In this document: positions 1-5,757 of the stretch, piece after piece
Layout: the number at the start of each line of letters is the position of its first letter
Numbering within the stretch: position 1 is the first letter of the stretch
Source of the DNA: Pseudomonadales bacterium
GTDB lineage: Bacteria > Pseudomonadota > Gammaproteobacteria > Pseudomonadales > Azotimanducaceae
NCBI GenBank assembly: GCA_028822125.1
Contig: JAPKEK010000100.1
Coordinates: 1-7,192 of the forward strand
Length of the DNA stretch: 7,192 bases
Reading direction: 5' to 3'
Made by a program: the position numbers and the translations under genes
The notes under the pieces: generated by a model
Seen by the model: only the letters and a program-made list of their open reading frames with translations
What the model was told of the DNA's origin: nothing
The model's database searches: none

Positions 1-978
1 AGCTTGCGTTCTGCCGATATTGTCCTTGTCCCAGTTTTCAAAGTCAGCAAATGCATCATCAGGCGACAAGGTCGGGTGAGACTCTCCATCGCCTTTCACC
101 TGGGTTACCTCGTAAACGGGTTCCCAGCGGGACCTTAACCTCGCATAGTGCTCATCAATGTCGGTACCGTCCACAGTGTTATCAGGAAACATCATGCCAT
201 TTGAAATATTTCCATTGTGGGCGATGGCCATAACCTCTCCGCCGGTGACCTGCTCATAGCGTTCCAGCGCCTTCCACAGTTCCCGGGGATCCAGGCTGTC
301 CTGCCCCGAGAAAGGTGGCAGACGAGCCACTTTATCGGCACCATCCCTGTAAAGCACGACTCGATGCAGGTTATTTCCAGCAATCATTGAGGTCCACTCA
401 TAACCAATCAGGGCGGTAAACTGGCCCGGTATATTATTCTCATCCGCCGTCTGGGCAACATCCTGCCAGATCAGTTTTCGAGTTATTTCCGGAAATGCAG
501 GATAATCCTGGGGATCAGACATGCTGCCAGTGAAAGCGCCCATCCTTTTGATAGGATCACCCTCGGCCATGAACACCTTCCATTGATCTCCAACGGCAGT
601 TCCCACTACCAGCGGATCAGCCACATCGAAGCGGTAATAACCTGCCAGGTATTCAGCGTGGTCGGATACAACCAGAAAATCCAGCGGCCGTCTAAGTTGC
701 GCCTGCATGCCATTGTGGGCGGTGATTTTCTGGCCCCTGGCAAAGCGGTAAGCATCGGTAGGCGTGAGGTTTAAGTTACCCAGGGAGTAAGCATCAGCAG
801 AGTTTCGGGTATGCAGGTGGGTATCGCCCCAATAAACGTTTTTTGGATAATCCGCAGATACGGGGCTTGAATATTCTGAGACCCCCGCAGTGTCTGCATG
901 GAGACTGCCCCCCAAACAACCCAGTGATATAAATACAGAAAACAACCCTGCAGGCTTGTTGATCCAACTCATTGGCAT
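1..978 (-). CDS. DUF3604 family secreted protein, PHP-like metal site (partial, 3' end beyond window)
   Basis: The reading frame is open from the ATG at 978 to base 1, giving 326 codons with no stop; family members usually have 600 or more residues, so about half is present. The start is set by AAGGA seven bases upstream and an in-frame TAA five codons upstream; a second ATG at 972 is less well spaced. Residues about 1-28 look like a signal peptide (K8, hydrophobic stretch, possible cleavage after SLHA), so export to the periplasm or beyond is likely. The DUF3604 hallmark YWGDTHLHT is at 49-57. I also see SDHAEY at 105-110, GYE at 192-194, H205 and AHNG at 253-256. These follow the order of PHP phosphoesterase metal ligands (HxH, [ST]DH, GxE, H, H). 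Family assignment is strong; a hydrolytic metal-dependent role is inference and the substrate is unknown. It lies 253 bp downstream of the dioxygenase gene. Confidence 0.88.
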   Translation of the reverse strand, partial: MPMSWINKPAGLFSVFISLGCLGGSLHADTAGVSEYSSPVSADYPKNVYWGDTHLHTRNSADAYSLGNLNLTPTDAYRFARGQKITAHNGMQAQLRRPLDFLVVSDHAEYLAGYYRFDVADPLVVGTAVGDQWKVFMAEGDPIKRMGAFTGSMSDPQDYPAFPEITRKLIWQDVAQTADENNIPGQFTALIGYEWTSMIAGNNLHRVVLYRDGADKVARLPPFSGQDSLDPRELWKALERYEQVTGGEVMAIAHNGNISNGMMFPDNTVDGTDIDEHYARLRSRWEPVYEVTQVKGDGESHPTLSPDDAFADFENWDKDNIGRTQA

Positions 979-1106
979 GGTTATTTCCTTTTACCGTTAT
1001 GGGTGCGCAGTGTTTACCGCTACCCCCTGGAGAACTAAACTTATCATGTACTAATACTGCCTGTATTGACATGGCCCAGGCAATTCCTGCGACTAATCAA
1101 TTGGTG

Positions 1107-1139
1107 CCTACACTCTGCCTATACTCTGCCTACAGACTG
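1107..1139. repeat. Three imperfect 11-bp tandem repeats
   Basis: Three consecutive 11-base units read CCTACACTCTG (1107-1117), CCTATACTCTG (1118-1128) and CCTACAGACTG (1129-1139). Units 1 and 2 differ by one base; unit 3 differs from unit 1 by two. They lie in the gap between the dioxygenase stop and the DUF3604 start, about 130-160 bases upstream of that start. A period close to one helical turn could place protein contacts on one face of the DNA, but a chance low-complexity duplication is equally possible. Confidence 0.6.
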
Positions 1140-1195
1140 CATTAGCAGAGAGATCCGTGCTGTCCAATTGTATAATAAAGTTACCCTGATTCGTT

Positions 1196-1212
1196 CTGAT
1201 AGTGCTTATCAG
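1196..1212 (-). terminator. Hairpin just downstream of the dioxygenase gene
   Basis: CTGATA (1196-1201) and TATCAG (1207-1212) form a perfect 6-bp stem with a 5-base loop, starting 20 bases past the stop codon of the dioxygenase gene on the minus strand. No run of U follows on that strand, so it is not a textbook intrinsic terminator; it could be a weak terminator or a 3'-end stabiliser. An outer inverted repeat, ATTCGT (1189-1194) with ACGAAT (1227-1232), encloses it and reaches the stop codon. Confidence 0.35.
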
Positions 1213-1231
1213 TCCTTGTTTCTATCACGAA

Positions 1232-2176
1232 TTAAGCGAACAGTTTACCTTCAGTCTCCTGGCGAAGTAGCGTCAGCTCGGTGGCCAGGGCCAGACGTCC
1301 TGCTTCTGCCCTGGAATCCTCGGGGTAATAGGCAAGTTCGGACAGATCACCCGCTACCCGGGTAGCGATCATGGTCCTTGGCTTGCTGTAATCATAGGGC
1401 TTGGCGCGGTGTAATAAAACCCTGTTATCCCATAACAGCGTGTCACCCTTTTGCCACTCGTGGGTATAGACTCGCGACGGCTGACTCACCACAAACTCGA
1501 CCAAAGATTTCAGTAACGCCCTGCTCTCTTGCCTGTCCAGGCCGGGGATGCCAAAAGCATGCCGGCCCAGAAACAGGCTTTTGATTCCCGTCTCCGGATG
1601 CGTCTTTACCAGGGGGCGCAGATAGGCTTCACCATGATAGATAGTCCCTTGCTTCTGCTCGGGAAAATCAGCGAGGTCATTCGCCTGAGAGAACTGCGTA
1701 GAGTGGTAGGCACCCAGGGCTGCAACTCGCTGTTGAGTCTCGCCATCCAGCGCCGCGTAACCAGCCCGCATGTCTGCAAGTTCAGTCTCGCCACCCTCGT
1801 CTGGCACAGTGACCGCGGACAACATCGCGCATTTACTACTGACCGGCCAATAGGTTGAATCTGTATGCCAGGCTTCGTTACCGATGTTGGTTCGCATGCG
1901 TTGCGTCTTTATGCTGATGACATCGCCGTAGCTGCCATCTTCATGCTTAGTTTGATTCGCAAAGGGCAGAGCGCCGAACTCAAGTTTACCGAAACGCGTG
2001 CCAAACCGGATATTATCCTGGTCAGTAAGGAACTGGCCAGGAAAGACCAGAAAACCAAACTTAAGAAACGCCGATCTAATTTCAGAAAATTGCTGATCAG
2101 TCAGCGTATTAAGGTTGATGCCGCGGACAACAGCACCAAATTCCTCATGCGCTATTGGGCTGATTTTCAGTTCCAT
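1232..2176 (-). CDS. TauD/TfdA-family Fe(II)/2-oxoglutarate-dependent dioxygenase
   Basis: This 314-residue protein has the length and layout of TauD/TfdA dioxygenases, cytoplasmic enzymes that couple 2-oxoglutarate decarboxylation to substrate hydroxylation. The iron ligands are visible as the HTD motif at 104-106 (WHTDSTYW, H104 and D106) and the distal H256 in LLWDNRVLLHRA. R267 in PRTMIATR is the likely 2-oxoglutarate carboxylate ligand, 11 residues after the distal histidine as usual in this family. The N-terminal segment GFLVFPGQ at 41-48 is also typical. The start ATG is preceded by GAGG seven bases upstream and by an in-frame TGA four codons upstream. Known substrates include taurine, 2,4-D and alkyl sulfates; I cannot choose among them, and the broad 'TfdA-like' label is the safe one. 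It is separated from the upstream SDR gene by 179 bp holding a promoter-like region, so it may be transcribed on its own. Confidence 0.93.
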   Translation of the reverse strand: MELKISPIAHEEFGAVVRGINLNTLTDQQFSEIRSAFLKFGFLVFPGQFLTDQDNIRFGTRFGKLEFGALPFANQTKHEDGSYGDVISIKTQRMRTNIGNEAWHTDSTYWPVSSKCAMLSAVTVPDEGGETELADMRAGYAALDGETQQRVAALGAYHSTQFSQANDLADFPEQKQGTIYHGEAYLRPLVKTHPETGIKSLFLGRHAFGIPGLDRQESRALLKSLVEFVVSQPSRVYTHEWQKGDTLLWDNRVLLHRAKPYDYSKPRTMIATRVAGDLSELAYYPEDSRAEAGRLALATELTLLRQETEGKLFA

Positions 2177-2191
2177 CAGATCGCCTCAAAC

Positions 2192-2219
2192 TTAGGGCTT
2201 AACTCAGAGAATACCCTAA
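2192..2219. promoter_or_regulatory. Inverted repeat TTAGGG-N16-CCCTAA upstream of the dioxygenase gene
   Basis: TTAGGG at 2192-2197 and CCCTAA at 2214-2219 are perfect 6-bp inverted half-sites whose centres are 22 bp apart, two helical turns. The repeat spans the putative -10 box at 2208-2213 and ends 16 bases before the start codon, a position suited to a repressor operator. No regulator gene is in the window, so this is inference from symmetry and position. Confidence 0.3.
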
Positions 2220-2235
2220 TATACACAATAGTTAA
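2208..2235 (-). promoter_or_regulatory. Candidate sigma70-type promoter of the dioxygenase gene
   Basis: On the minus strand TTAACT (2230-2235, four of six matches to the -35 consensus) is separated by 16 bases from TATTCT (2208-2213, four of six to the -10). Transcription would start near 2201 and give a leader of about 25 bases. Both boxes are imperfect and the region is AT-rich, so this is a tentative call. Confidence 0.3.
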
Positions 2236-2263
2236 AAACTGTGCTGCCGTTATTTCACAGTTT
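2236..2263 (-). terminator. 8-bp hairpin between the SDR and dioxygenase genes
   Basis: AAACTGTG (2236-2243) and CACAGTTT (2256-2263) form a perfect 8-bp stem with a 12-base loop. Read on the minus strand the second arm ends in five T, so it could act as a weak intrinsic terminator for the SDR gene whose stop lies about 95 bases upstream. The stem is AT-rich. It also abuts the putative -35 box of the dioxygenase gene, so an operator or activator site is a fair alternative. Confidence 0.35.
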
Positions 2264-2355
2264 GGTTAGCATCATATAGCCCGGTGTTCTGCGCTGGCCG
2301 AGTGCCAATGGCCGCTTTGCATTGCATCAACCCAAACTGACAAGTTAGCAGAGGC

Positions 2356-3411
2356 TCATTCACGGACAACCGGGGTGATATCAGCGACAGCAAGCAATGA
2401 TTCAACGCAATCGCGCAGCGACTCGTCAAAGGGTCGGAACGTTATTCCGGTTACCGCCCTGATCCGGTCGTTACGAAGATCACAACCAGCCCAGTTAGAT
2501 CGATACTTTTCTTCTCTGGCTTGCAGGCGCTCAGGATGCACCTCTACTGGTTCGGACACTGCAAAAGAAAGCTCTGGCAGAACGATCGCAATCCTGGCGC
2601 AGATATCCGCCACATCAACCGCATCGGTGGACCAGGCTATGTAACGTTCTGCATTAGCGACCTGAACGCTCTCCAGTAAACCAATATGGCAGTCGGCATT
2701 ATCCCGGACATCAACGGGAAACCAGGGACGATAGACCCAGTTCTGGTCATACTTCCCAGTCAGCATGGTTTCGATATTGTGCTGCCATGGGCCATAGTCT
2801 TTCTGATGTGCCGATAGAATAGGTCCGACATTGTCAGCCGGGCAGCAGGTAATCGCTTCCCACAGGCCACTCTCTGCAGCTGCCTCAGCAAAGGCATTTT
2901 CGGCAATGAGTTTGCCCATGGAGTAACCCTGACTCCTGGGGGTACGTTTTGGATTAGACGCATCGGGATACCGCCCTTCAAAAAGTACCGGTCGGCGAAC
3001 CAATTCCTGCAAATCCATTTCAGACATAACCGCGGCTACGCTGGAGGTAACAATGACCCGGGTAACCGACTGGGAAAGGTTGACGGAGGCAATCATATGA
3101 TTGCAAACCCGTTCCACATATTCGTGATCTTCATAATTACTGACATGAGATATATGCGCAACACCATGACAGCCGCGGAAAATGTCATCGAAACAACCGT
3201 CGTTGTCCAGGTCTGCGGAATGCAGCGTCAATCTGCCCGATGCATAGCCTGGCATTGCTTTAAGAAACCCTACTCTGCTGTCATTGTCCGTATCGCGAAC
3301 ACAGGCCCGAACTCGATAGCCCTTGCTGAGTAGTCTTTTTACAGTCCAGCCACCAATAAAACCAGCTGCCCCTGTGACTGCGACCGTACCGCCTTTTGGA
3401 ATAGGTGCCAT
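2356..3411 (-). CDS. Extended SDR: NAD(P)-dependent epimerase/dehydratase, dihydroflavonol-4-reductase-like
   Basis: A Rossmann-fold oxidoreductase of 351 residues if started at the ATG at 3411. The glycine-rich dinucleotide motif TGAAGFIGG is at 13-21, followed by the second strand RVRACVRD, where arginines just after the strand hint at NADP. The catalytic serine lies in VTSSVAA (S124 in this numbering) and YSMGK gives Y163 and K167. CPADNVGP and the later WFPVDVRDNAD segment match the substrate-side motifs of the DFR/3-beta-HSD/cinnamoyl-CoA-reductase branch. I chose ATG 3411 because GAGGG lies just upstream and the Rossmann strand begins at residue 9; a longer frame from TTG at 3474 would add 21 residues without a good ribosome site. 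The likely reaction is reduction of a ketone or aldehyde, or the reverse; the substrate is unknown. The dioxygenase gene follows 179 bp downstream. Confidence 0.9.
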   Translation of the reverse strand: MAPIPKGGTVAVTGAAGFIGGWTVKRLLSKGYRVRACVRDTDNDSRVGFLKAMPGYASGRLTLHSADLDNDGCFDDIFRGCHGVAHISHVSNYEDHEYVERVCNHMIASVNLSQSVTRVIVTSSVAAVMSEMDLQELVRRPVLFEGRYPDASNPKRTPRSQGYSMGKLIAENAFAEAAAESGLWEAITCCPADNVGPILSAHQKDYGPWQHNIETMLTGKYDQNWVYRPWFPVDVRDNADCHIGLLESVQVANAERYIAWSTDAVDVADICARIAIVLPELSFAVSEPVEVHPERLQAREEKYRSNWAGCDLRNDRIRAVTGITFRPFDESLRDCVESLLAVADITPVVRE

Positions 3412-3525
3412 AAAACCCTCGCTGAAAGTGATCTGTTCAATAAGATTAATATTAAAAATCGAGCTCGATGTCAAATGTGGCGGTGCTGAATAAACATCCT
3501 GCTGACACCGCTATCTACGGCATTT

Positions 3526-3550
3526 AATTATTATAAAATAATTGATCAAT
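3526..3550. promoter_or_regulatory. Two adjacent AT-rich palindromes
   Basis: AATTATT (3526-3532) and AATAATT (3537-3543) are perfect 7-bp arms around four bases. ATTGATCAAT (3541-3550) is a perfect 10-bp palindrome sharing three bases with the first. Both lie across the putative -10 box and spacer of the SDR promoter, which would suit repressor binding. AT-rich DNA produces such palindromes by chance, so the call is tentative. Confidence 0.35.
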
Positions 3551-3559
3551 AGATAATAA
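3530..3559 (-). promoter_or_regulatory. Candidate sigma70-type promoter of the extended SDR gene
   Basis: The minus strand carries a perfect TATAAT at 3530-3535 with TTATTA (3554-3559, three of six matches) 18 bases upstream. Transcription would begin near 3523, leaving a leader of roughly 110 bases to the ATG at 3411. The -10 is strong, the -35 weak, and the AT-rich background lowers confidence. Confidence 0.35.
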
Positions 3560-3667
3560 AGAGTTAATAAACAATCTCTTACGAGTTAAACATGTTCCTG
3601 TTTTCACACCAATGCAGCGTCTCTGAGTGTGTCAGCAGCAATCTGTCAGGTCGGCGGCAACCCAGGC

Positions 3668-3694
3668 AGGGCGAAATTTTCATAAAACCGCCCT
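3668..3694 (-). terminator. Possible hairpin downstream of the phosphotransferase gene
   Basis: AGGGCG (3668-3673) pairs with CGCCCT (3689-3694), and the loop contains TTTT-CAT-AAAA, which can extend the stem after a few unpaired bases. It starts 26 bases past the stop codon. There is no T-run after the stem on the minus strand, so it is only a weak terminator candidate. Confidence 0.28.
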
Positions 3695-3719
3695 ATGCAG
3701 CCGGATACTGACCCGAAAA

Positions 3720-4808
3720 TCAGCTCAACTGCGACAGCCTGGATAGGCCATCATGATCCAGCGCGGCGGTAACATGACGTTCTGCCATGGTCGCCACCAG
3801 TTCCAGACCGCGTTGGTTACTCAGGTCCATCGTGCCACCTGTCACCATCGAAGTGGCTAGGCCTCCCTGCAGGTGGGCAAAACAGTAATCGTCCCAGGCC
3901 TGAGTGAAGGAATAATCTGTTACGCCGCTTTCAACTAACTGGAAATGATAGGCACTGACCAGTTCATTTTCGTGTGCCCGGCGTAAACTGATGTCCATGG
4001 ACCCTCCGAGCAAGTAGGCTAAATCATAAACACCCGGGCCGCGGCCAATGCCCTGCCAGTCAATAACCACAACCTGACCCGTGTCTTCACCAAACAACAG
4101 GTTTTCTACTCGATAGTCCTGATGCGCTATTGTCCAGGGGCTGCGCTGCGCGAGTTCAGTATTAATTCTCAGGTAGTTGCCGGCAAACTGCTGGTATAGG
4201 TCCATACCACCGGCAGGTAGATACTGGCCAAACCCGGCTTCAAAAACAGGACAGATCTGCTCAAGCAGCTGATCTACATACTCGATTCTTGGCCCGATCA
4301 TCGAGGAAATCCATTCGAGTTCAGGCCTCCTGGCCTGGTTCCACCAGACTGAATGGATTCCCGCCAGCACTTTGACTGCAGCGAGCGCCTGGTTAAATGA
4401 CATGCCGGCACTTTGGCTAACCAAGGTGAGATGAGTAAGATCCTCCATAACAATAACGAAGTCAGCCGTACCAGGAATAATCCGGGTGAAGTAGATCTCT
4501 GGCAAGCCGGCGCTTACTCTGGGCGCCAGATCATTGTAAAAACGAATCTCTGCCTCAAACATGCCCAGGGTCACCCCCTGCTGGCGATTTTCTTCAAATG
4601 AAGAAGGCAGTTTAACTACGACGCTTTCTGGGCTTTCAGGCCCTTCGCCTCCAGATCCTGCATACACAATGCTAACCTGGTAGATATCGCCCATCAGGCC
4701 CACGCCCTGGCCAATCTGTGTGGATTCAATACTGGCTATATCCGCCTTCAGCACATGGCCGAGCCAGGCAGCTGTTACTTCTGTAATAGATCTGGGTATT
4801 TCGTTCAT
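3720..4808 (-). CDS. Phosphotransferase of the APH / choline-kinase / EcKinase-like fold
   Basis: With the start at ATG 4808 the protein has 362 residues. It shows the protein-kinase-like layout: VVVKLPS with the nucleotide-binding K66, a helix with MFEAEIRFY near 83-91, hinge-like VIVMEDL, the catalytic loop HQDYRVENLLFG (H229, D231, N236) and VVIDWQGIGRGPG with the metal-binding D250, followed by the conserved YDLAYLLG. Such enzymes transfer the ATP gamma-phosphate to a small-molecule hydroxyl. The family includes aminoglycoside, choline and ecdysteroid kinases, and many bacterial members in catabolic clusters have unknown substrates; resistance should not be assumed. ATG 4808 has AGAGG five bases upstream, whereas a 21-residue longer frame from TTG 4871 would begin inside the putative -10 box. 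It follows the nitroreductase gene by 120 bp. Confidence 0.9.
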   Translation of the reverse strand: MNEIPRSITEVTAAWLGHVLKADIASIESTQIGQGVGLMGDIYQVSIVYAGSGGEGPESPESVVVKLPSSFEENRQQGVTLGMFEAEIRFYNDLAPRVSAGLPEIYFTRIIPGTADFVIVMEDLTHLTLVSQSAGMSFNQALAAVKVLAGIHSVWWNQARRPELEWISSMIGPRIEYVDQLLEQICPVFEAGFGQYLPAGGMDLYQQFAGNYLRINTELAQRSPWTIAHQDYRVENLLFGEDTGQVVVIDWQGIGRGPGVYDLAYLLGGSMDISLRRAHENELVSAYHFQLVESGVTDYSFTQAWDDYCFAHLQGGLATSMVTGGTMDLSNQRGLELVATMAERHVTAALDHDGLSRLSQLS

Positions 4809-4869
4809 ATAAACCTCTTTCTGGTGTTTGCAGTCAGCCTGGCGAGTGACTGAACAAGCCGAAAACTGC

Positions 4870-4898
4870 AATATAATCCTGGTAGCCCCGCCTCGTAA
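4870..4898 (-). promoter_or_regulatory. Candidate promoter of the phosphotransferase gene
   Basis: On the minus strand TATATT (4870-4875, five of six matches to -10) lies 17 bases after TTACGA (4893-4898, three of six to -35). A start near 4863 would give a leader of about 55 bases to ATG 4808. A perfect 10-bp palindrome GTGAGCTCAC at 4911-4920 sits just upstream, between this promoter and the nitroreductase stop codon. Confidence 0.3.
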
Positions 4899-4928
4899 TC
4901 GCTGGACAATGTGAGCTCACCTTCAGCA

Positions 4929-5567
4929 TCAGTCTTTCTGCAGCCAGCCATTCCAATAGGTCACCTCTCGAGCTGGCTGACGCTTTGCTTTTTTCAGGGT
5001 CGCTCCTTTTGTATAGGCCGCCGGCAGCATCACAGTCTGGGTGACGCCACTGGGAATACCCAGCAACTCACTGATCTCGTCTGACCTGGAGGATAACAAA
5101 CTGGTCCAGGTAGTTCCTATACCTCTGGCCCTCATGGCCAGCATAAGCGACCAGGCAGCCGGCAGAATTGAGCCGTAAAATGCCAGTTGCCCAGGCGCCT
5201 CGATGCCGGGTTCACCAATGGAGAAAACCATGATCATGCAGGGGATCTCGTGAAGCCGTGCCATCAACGCATGATGGCTGGGTTTTAGGGTAACATTCCT
5301 GGATTGGCTGATCTGCAGTAGCACCTCCCGGTAAATATCCGCTATTTTCACCTTCAGGTCTGCATCGGTGATGACCATGAATCGCCAGTTCTCTCCAGCC
5401 AGGCCGGTTGGCGCCTGAACAGCGACATCGATACAGGCTTCAATATCCTGCTTCGAAACCGGTGTTTCAAAATCCAACTTACGTCGCACTGACCTAGCAG
5501 TACTCAATATATGGTCAATCTCGCTGGTTAACCCGTTATCCATAGAGATCGATCCATGCTGATTCAT
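4929..5567 (-). CDS. Nitroreductase-family FMN-dependent oxidoreductase
   Basis: This 212-residue protein has the length and landmark segments of the nitroreductase fold, which is usually a homodimer binding FMN at the subunit interface and using NAD(P)H. Visible are the N-terminal RSVRR (25-29, phosphate of FMN), QAPTGLAGENWRF (51-63, flavin contact), the central ARGIGTTW (147-154) and LGIPSG (169-174), and the C-terminal basic RQPAREVTYW. Members reduce nitro groups, quinones or flavins, or act as dehydrogenases and dehalogenases; which applies here cannot be told. The start at 5567 is the first ATG after an in-frame TAA two codons upstream, but lacks a clear ribosome site; an in-frame ATG at 5543, shortening the protein by eight residues, has a weak GGA upstream and is a real alternative. 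It lies between the hydrolase gene (190 bp upstream) and the kinase gene. Confidence 0.9.
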   Translation of the reverse strand: MNQHGSISMDNGLTSEIDHILSTARSVRRKLDFETPVSKQDIEACIDVAVQAPTGLAGENWRFMVITDADLKVKIADIYREVLLQISQSRNVTLKPSHHALMARLHEIPCMIMVFSIGEPGIEAPGQLAFYGSILPAAWSLMLAMRARGIGTTWTSLLSSRSDEISELLGIPSGVTQTVMLPAAYTKGATLKKAKRQPAREVTYWNGWLQKD

Positions 5568-5735
5568 TATTTAAAAAGGATTTAATCATAGATTTGTCCG
5601 AGATGTGCAAGAGCCGCTGCTAAACCGGTGCAGGCAGCCATTAGAAAGCACGTCACTACACCTCTGGTAGAACAGATAATTCAGGACCACAAGCACCAGC
5701 CTGCTGCTCATGCTGACGATTCCCAAAGGATCACC

Positions 5736-5750
5736 GGCTCGCTACGAGCC
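5736..5750 (-). terminator. GC-rich hairpin after the hydrolase gene
   Basis: GGCTCG (5736-5741) and CGAGCC (5745-5750) make a perfect 6-bp stem with a three-base loop, seven bases past the hydrolase stop codon. Position and GC content suit a transcript end, but the minus strand lacks a T-run afterwards, so it may act with Rho or simply protect the 3' end. Confidence 0.38.
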
Positions 5751-5757
5751 AATGCAT

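Larger units (their letters stand above)
3412..3719. other. 308-bp intergenic region with AT-rich regulatory-looking core
   Basis: No convincing gene is present. From right to left it holds a possible end structure for the phosphotransferase gene (3668-3694), a GC-rich stretch with the direct repeat TGTCAG at about 3630 and 3645, an AT-rich core at about 3520-3590 with palindromes and a promoter-like pair, and a probable leader of about 110 bases before the SDR start. A 21-codon N-terminal extension of the SDR from TTG 3474 would fall in the leader but is not favoured. Confidence 0.6.

Noticed and set aside
18..20. Possible lipobox at C21 of the DUF3604 signal peptide
   Set aside because: The residues before the cysteine (S-L-G) lack the usual leucine at -3, so ordinary signal peptidase cleavage is more likely; coordinates given are only nominal, the residue lies near base 918.
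794..1072. Minus-strand frame of 92 codons over the DUF3604 start region
   Set aside because: It is out of frame with the DUF3604 gene, whose signal peptide and YWGDTHLHT motif lie in the alternative frame; the shorter frame has no motif.
1066..1176. Plus-strand TTGACA (1066-1071) and perfect TATAAT (1171-1176) as an antisense promoter
   Set aside because: The two boxes are about 100 bases apart and neither has a partner at 16-18 bases; a lone TATAAT in AT-rich DNA is not enough.
1865..2269. Plus-strand open frame of 134 codons
   Set aside because: Almost entirely antisense to the dioxygenase gene, whose catalytic motifs are intact; no family resemblance.
3474..3474. TTG start for the extended SDR gene
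   Set aside because: No ribosome site precedes it and the added 21 residues have no family counterpart; ATG 3411 has GAGGG upstream and starts just before the Rossmann strand.
3631..3650. Direct repeat TGTCAG as a mobile-element footprint or array
   Set aside because: Only two six-base copies with no flanking inverted repeats or transposase; expected by chance.
4911..4920. Palindrome GTGAGCTCAC as a CRP site
   Set aside because: CRP half-sites TGTGA and TCACA need a six-base spacer; here the arms are contiguous, so it is only a short palindrome.
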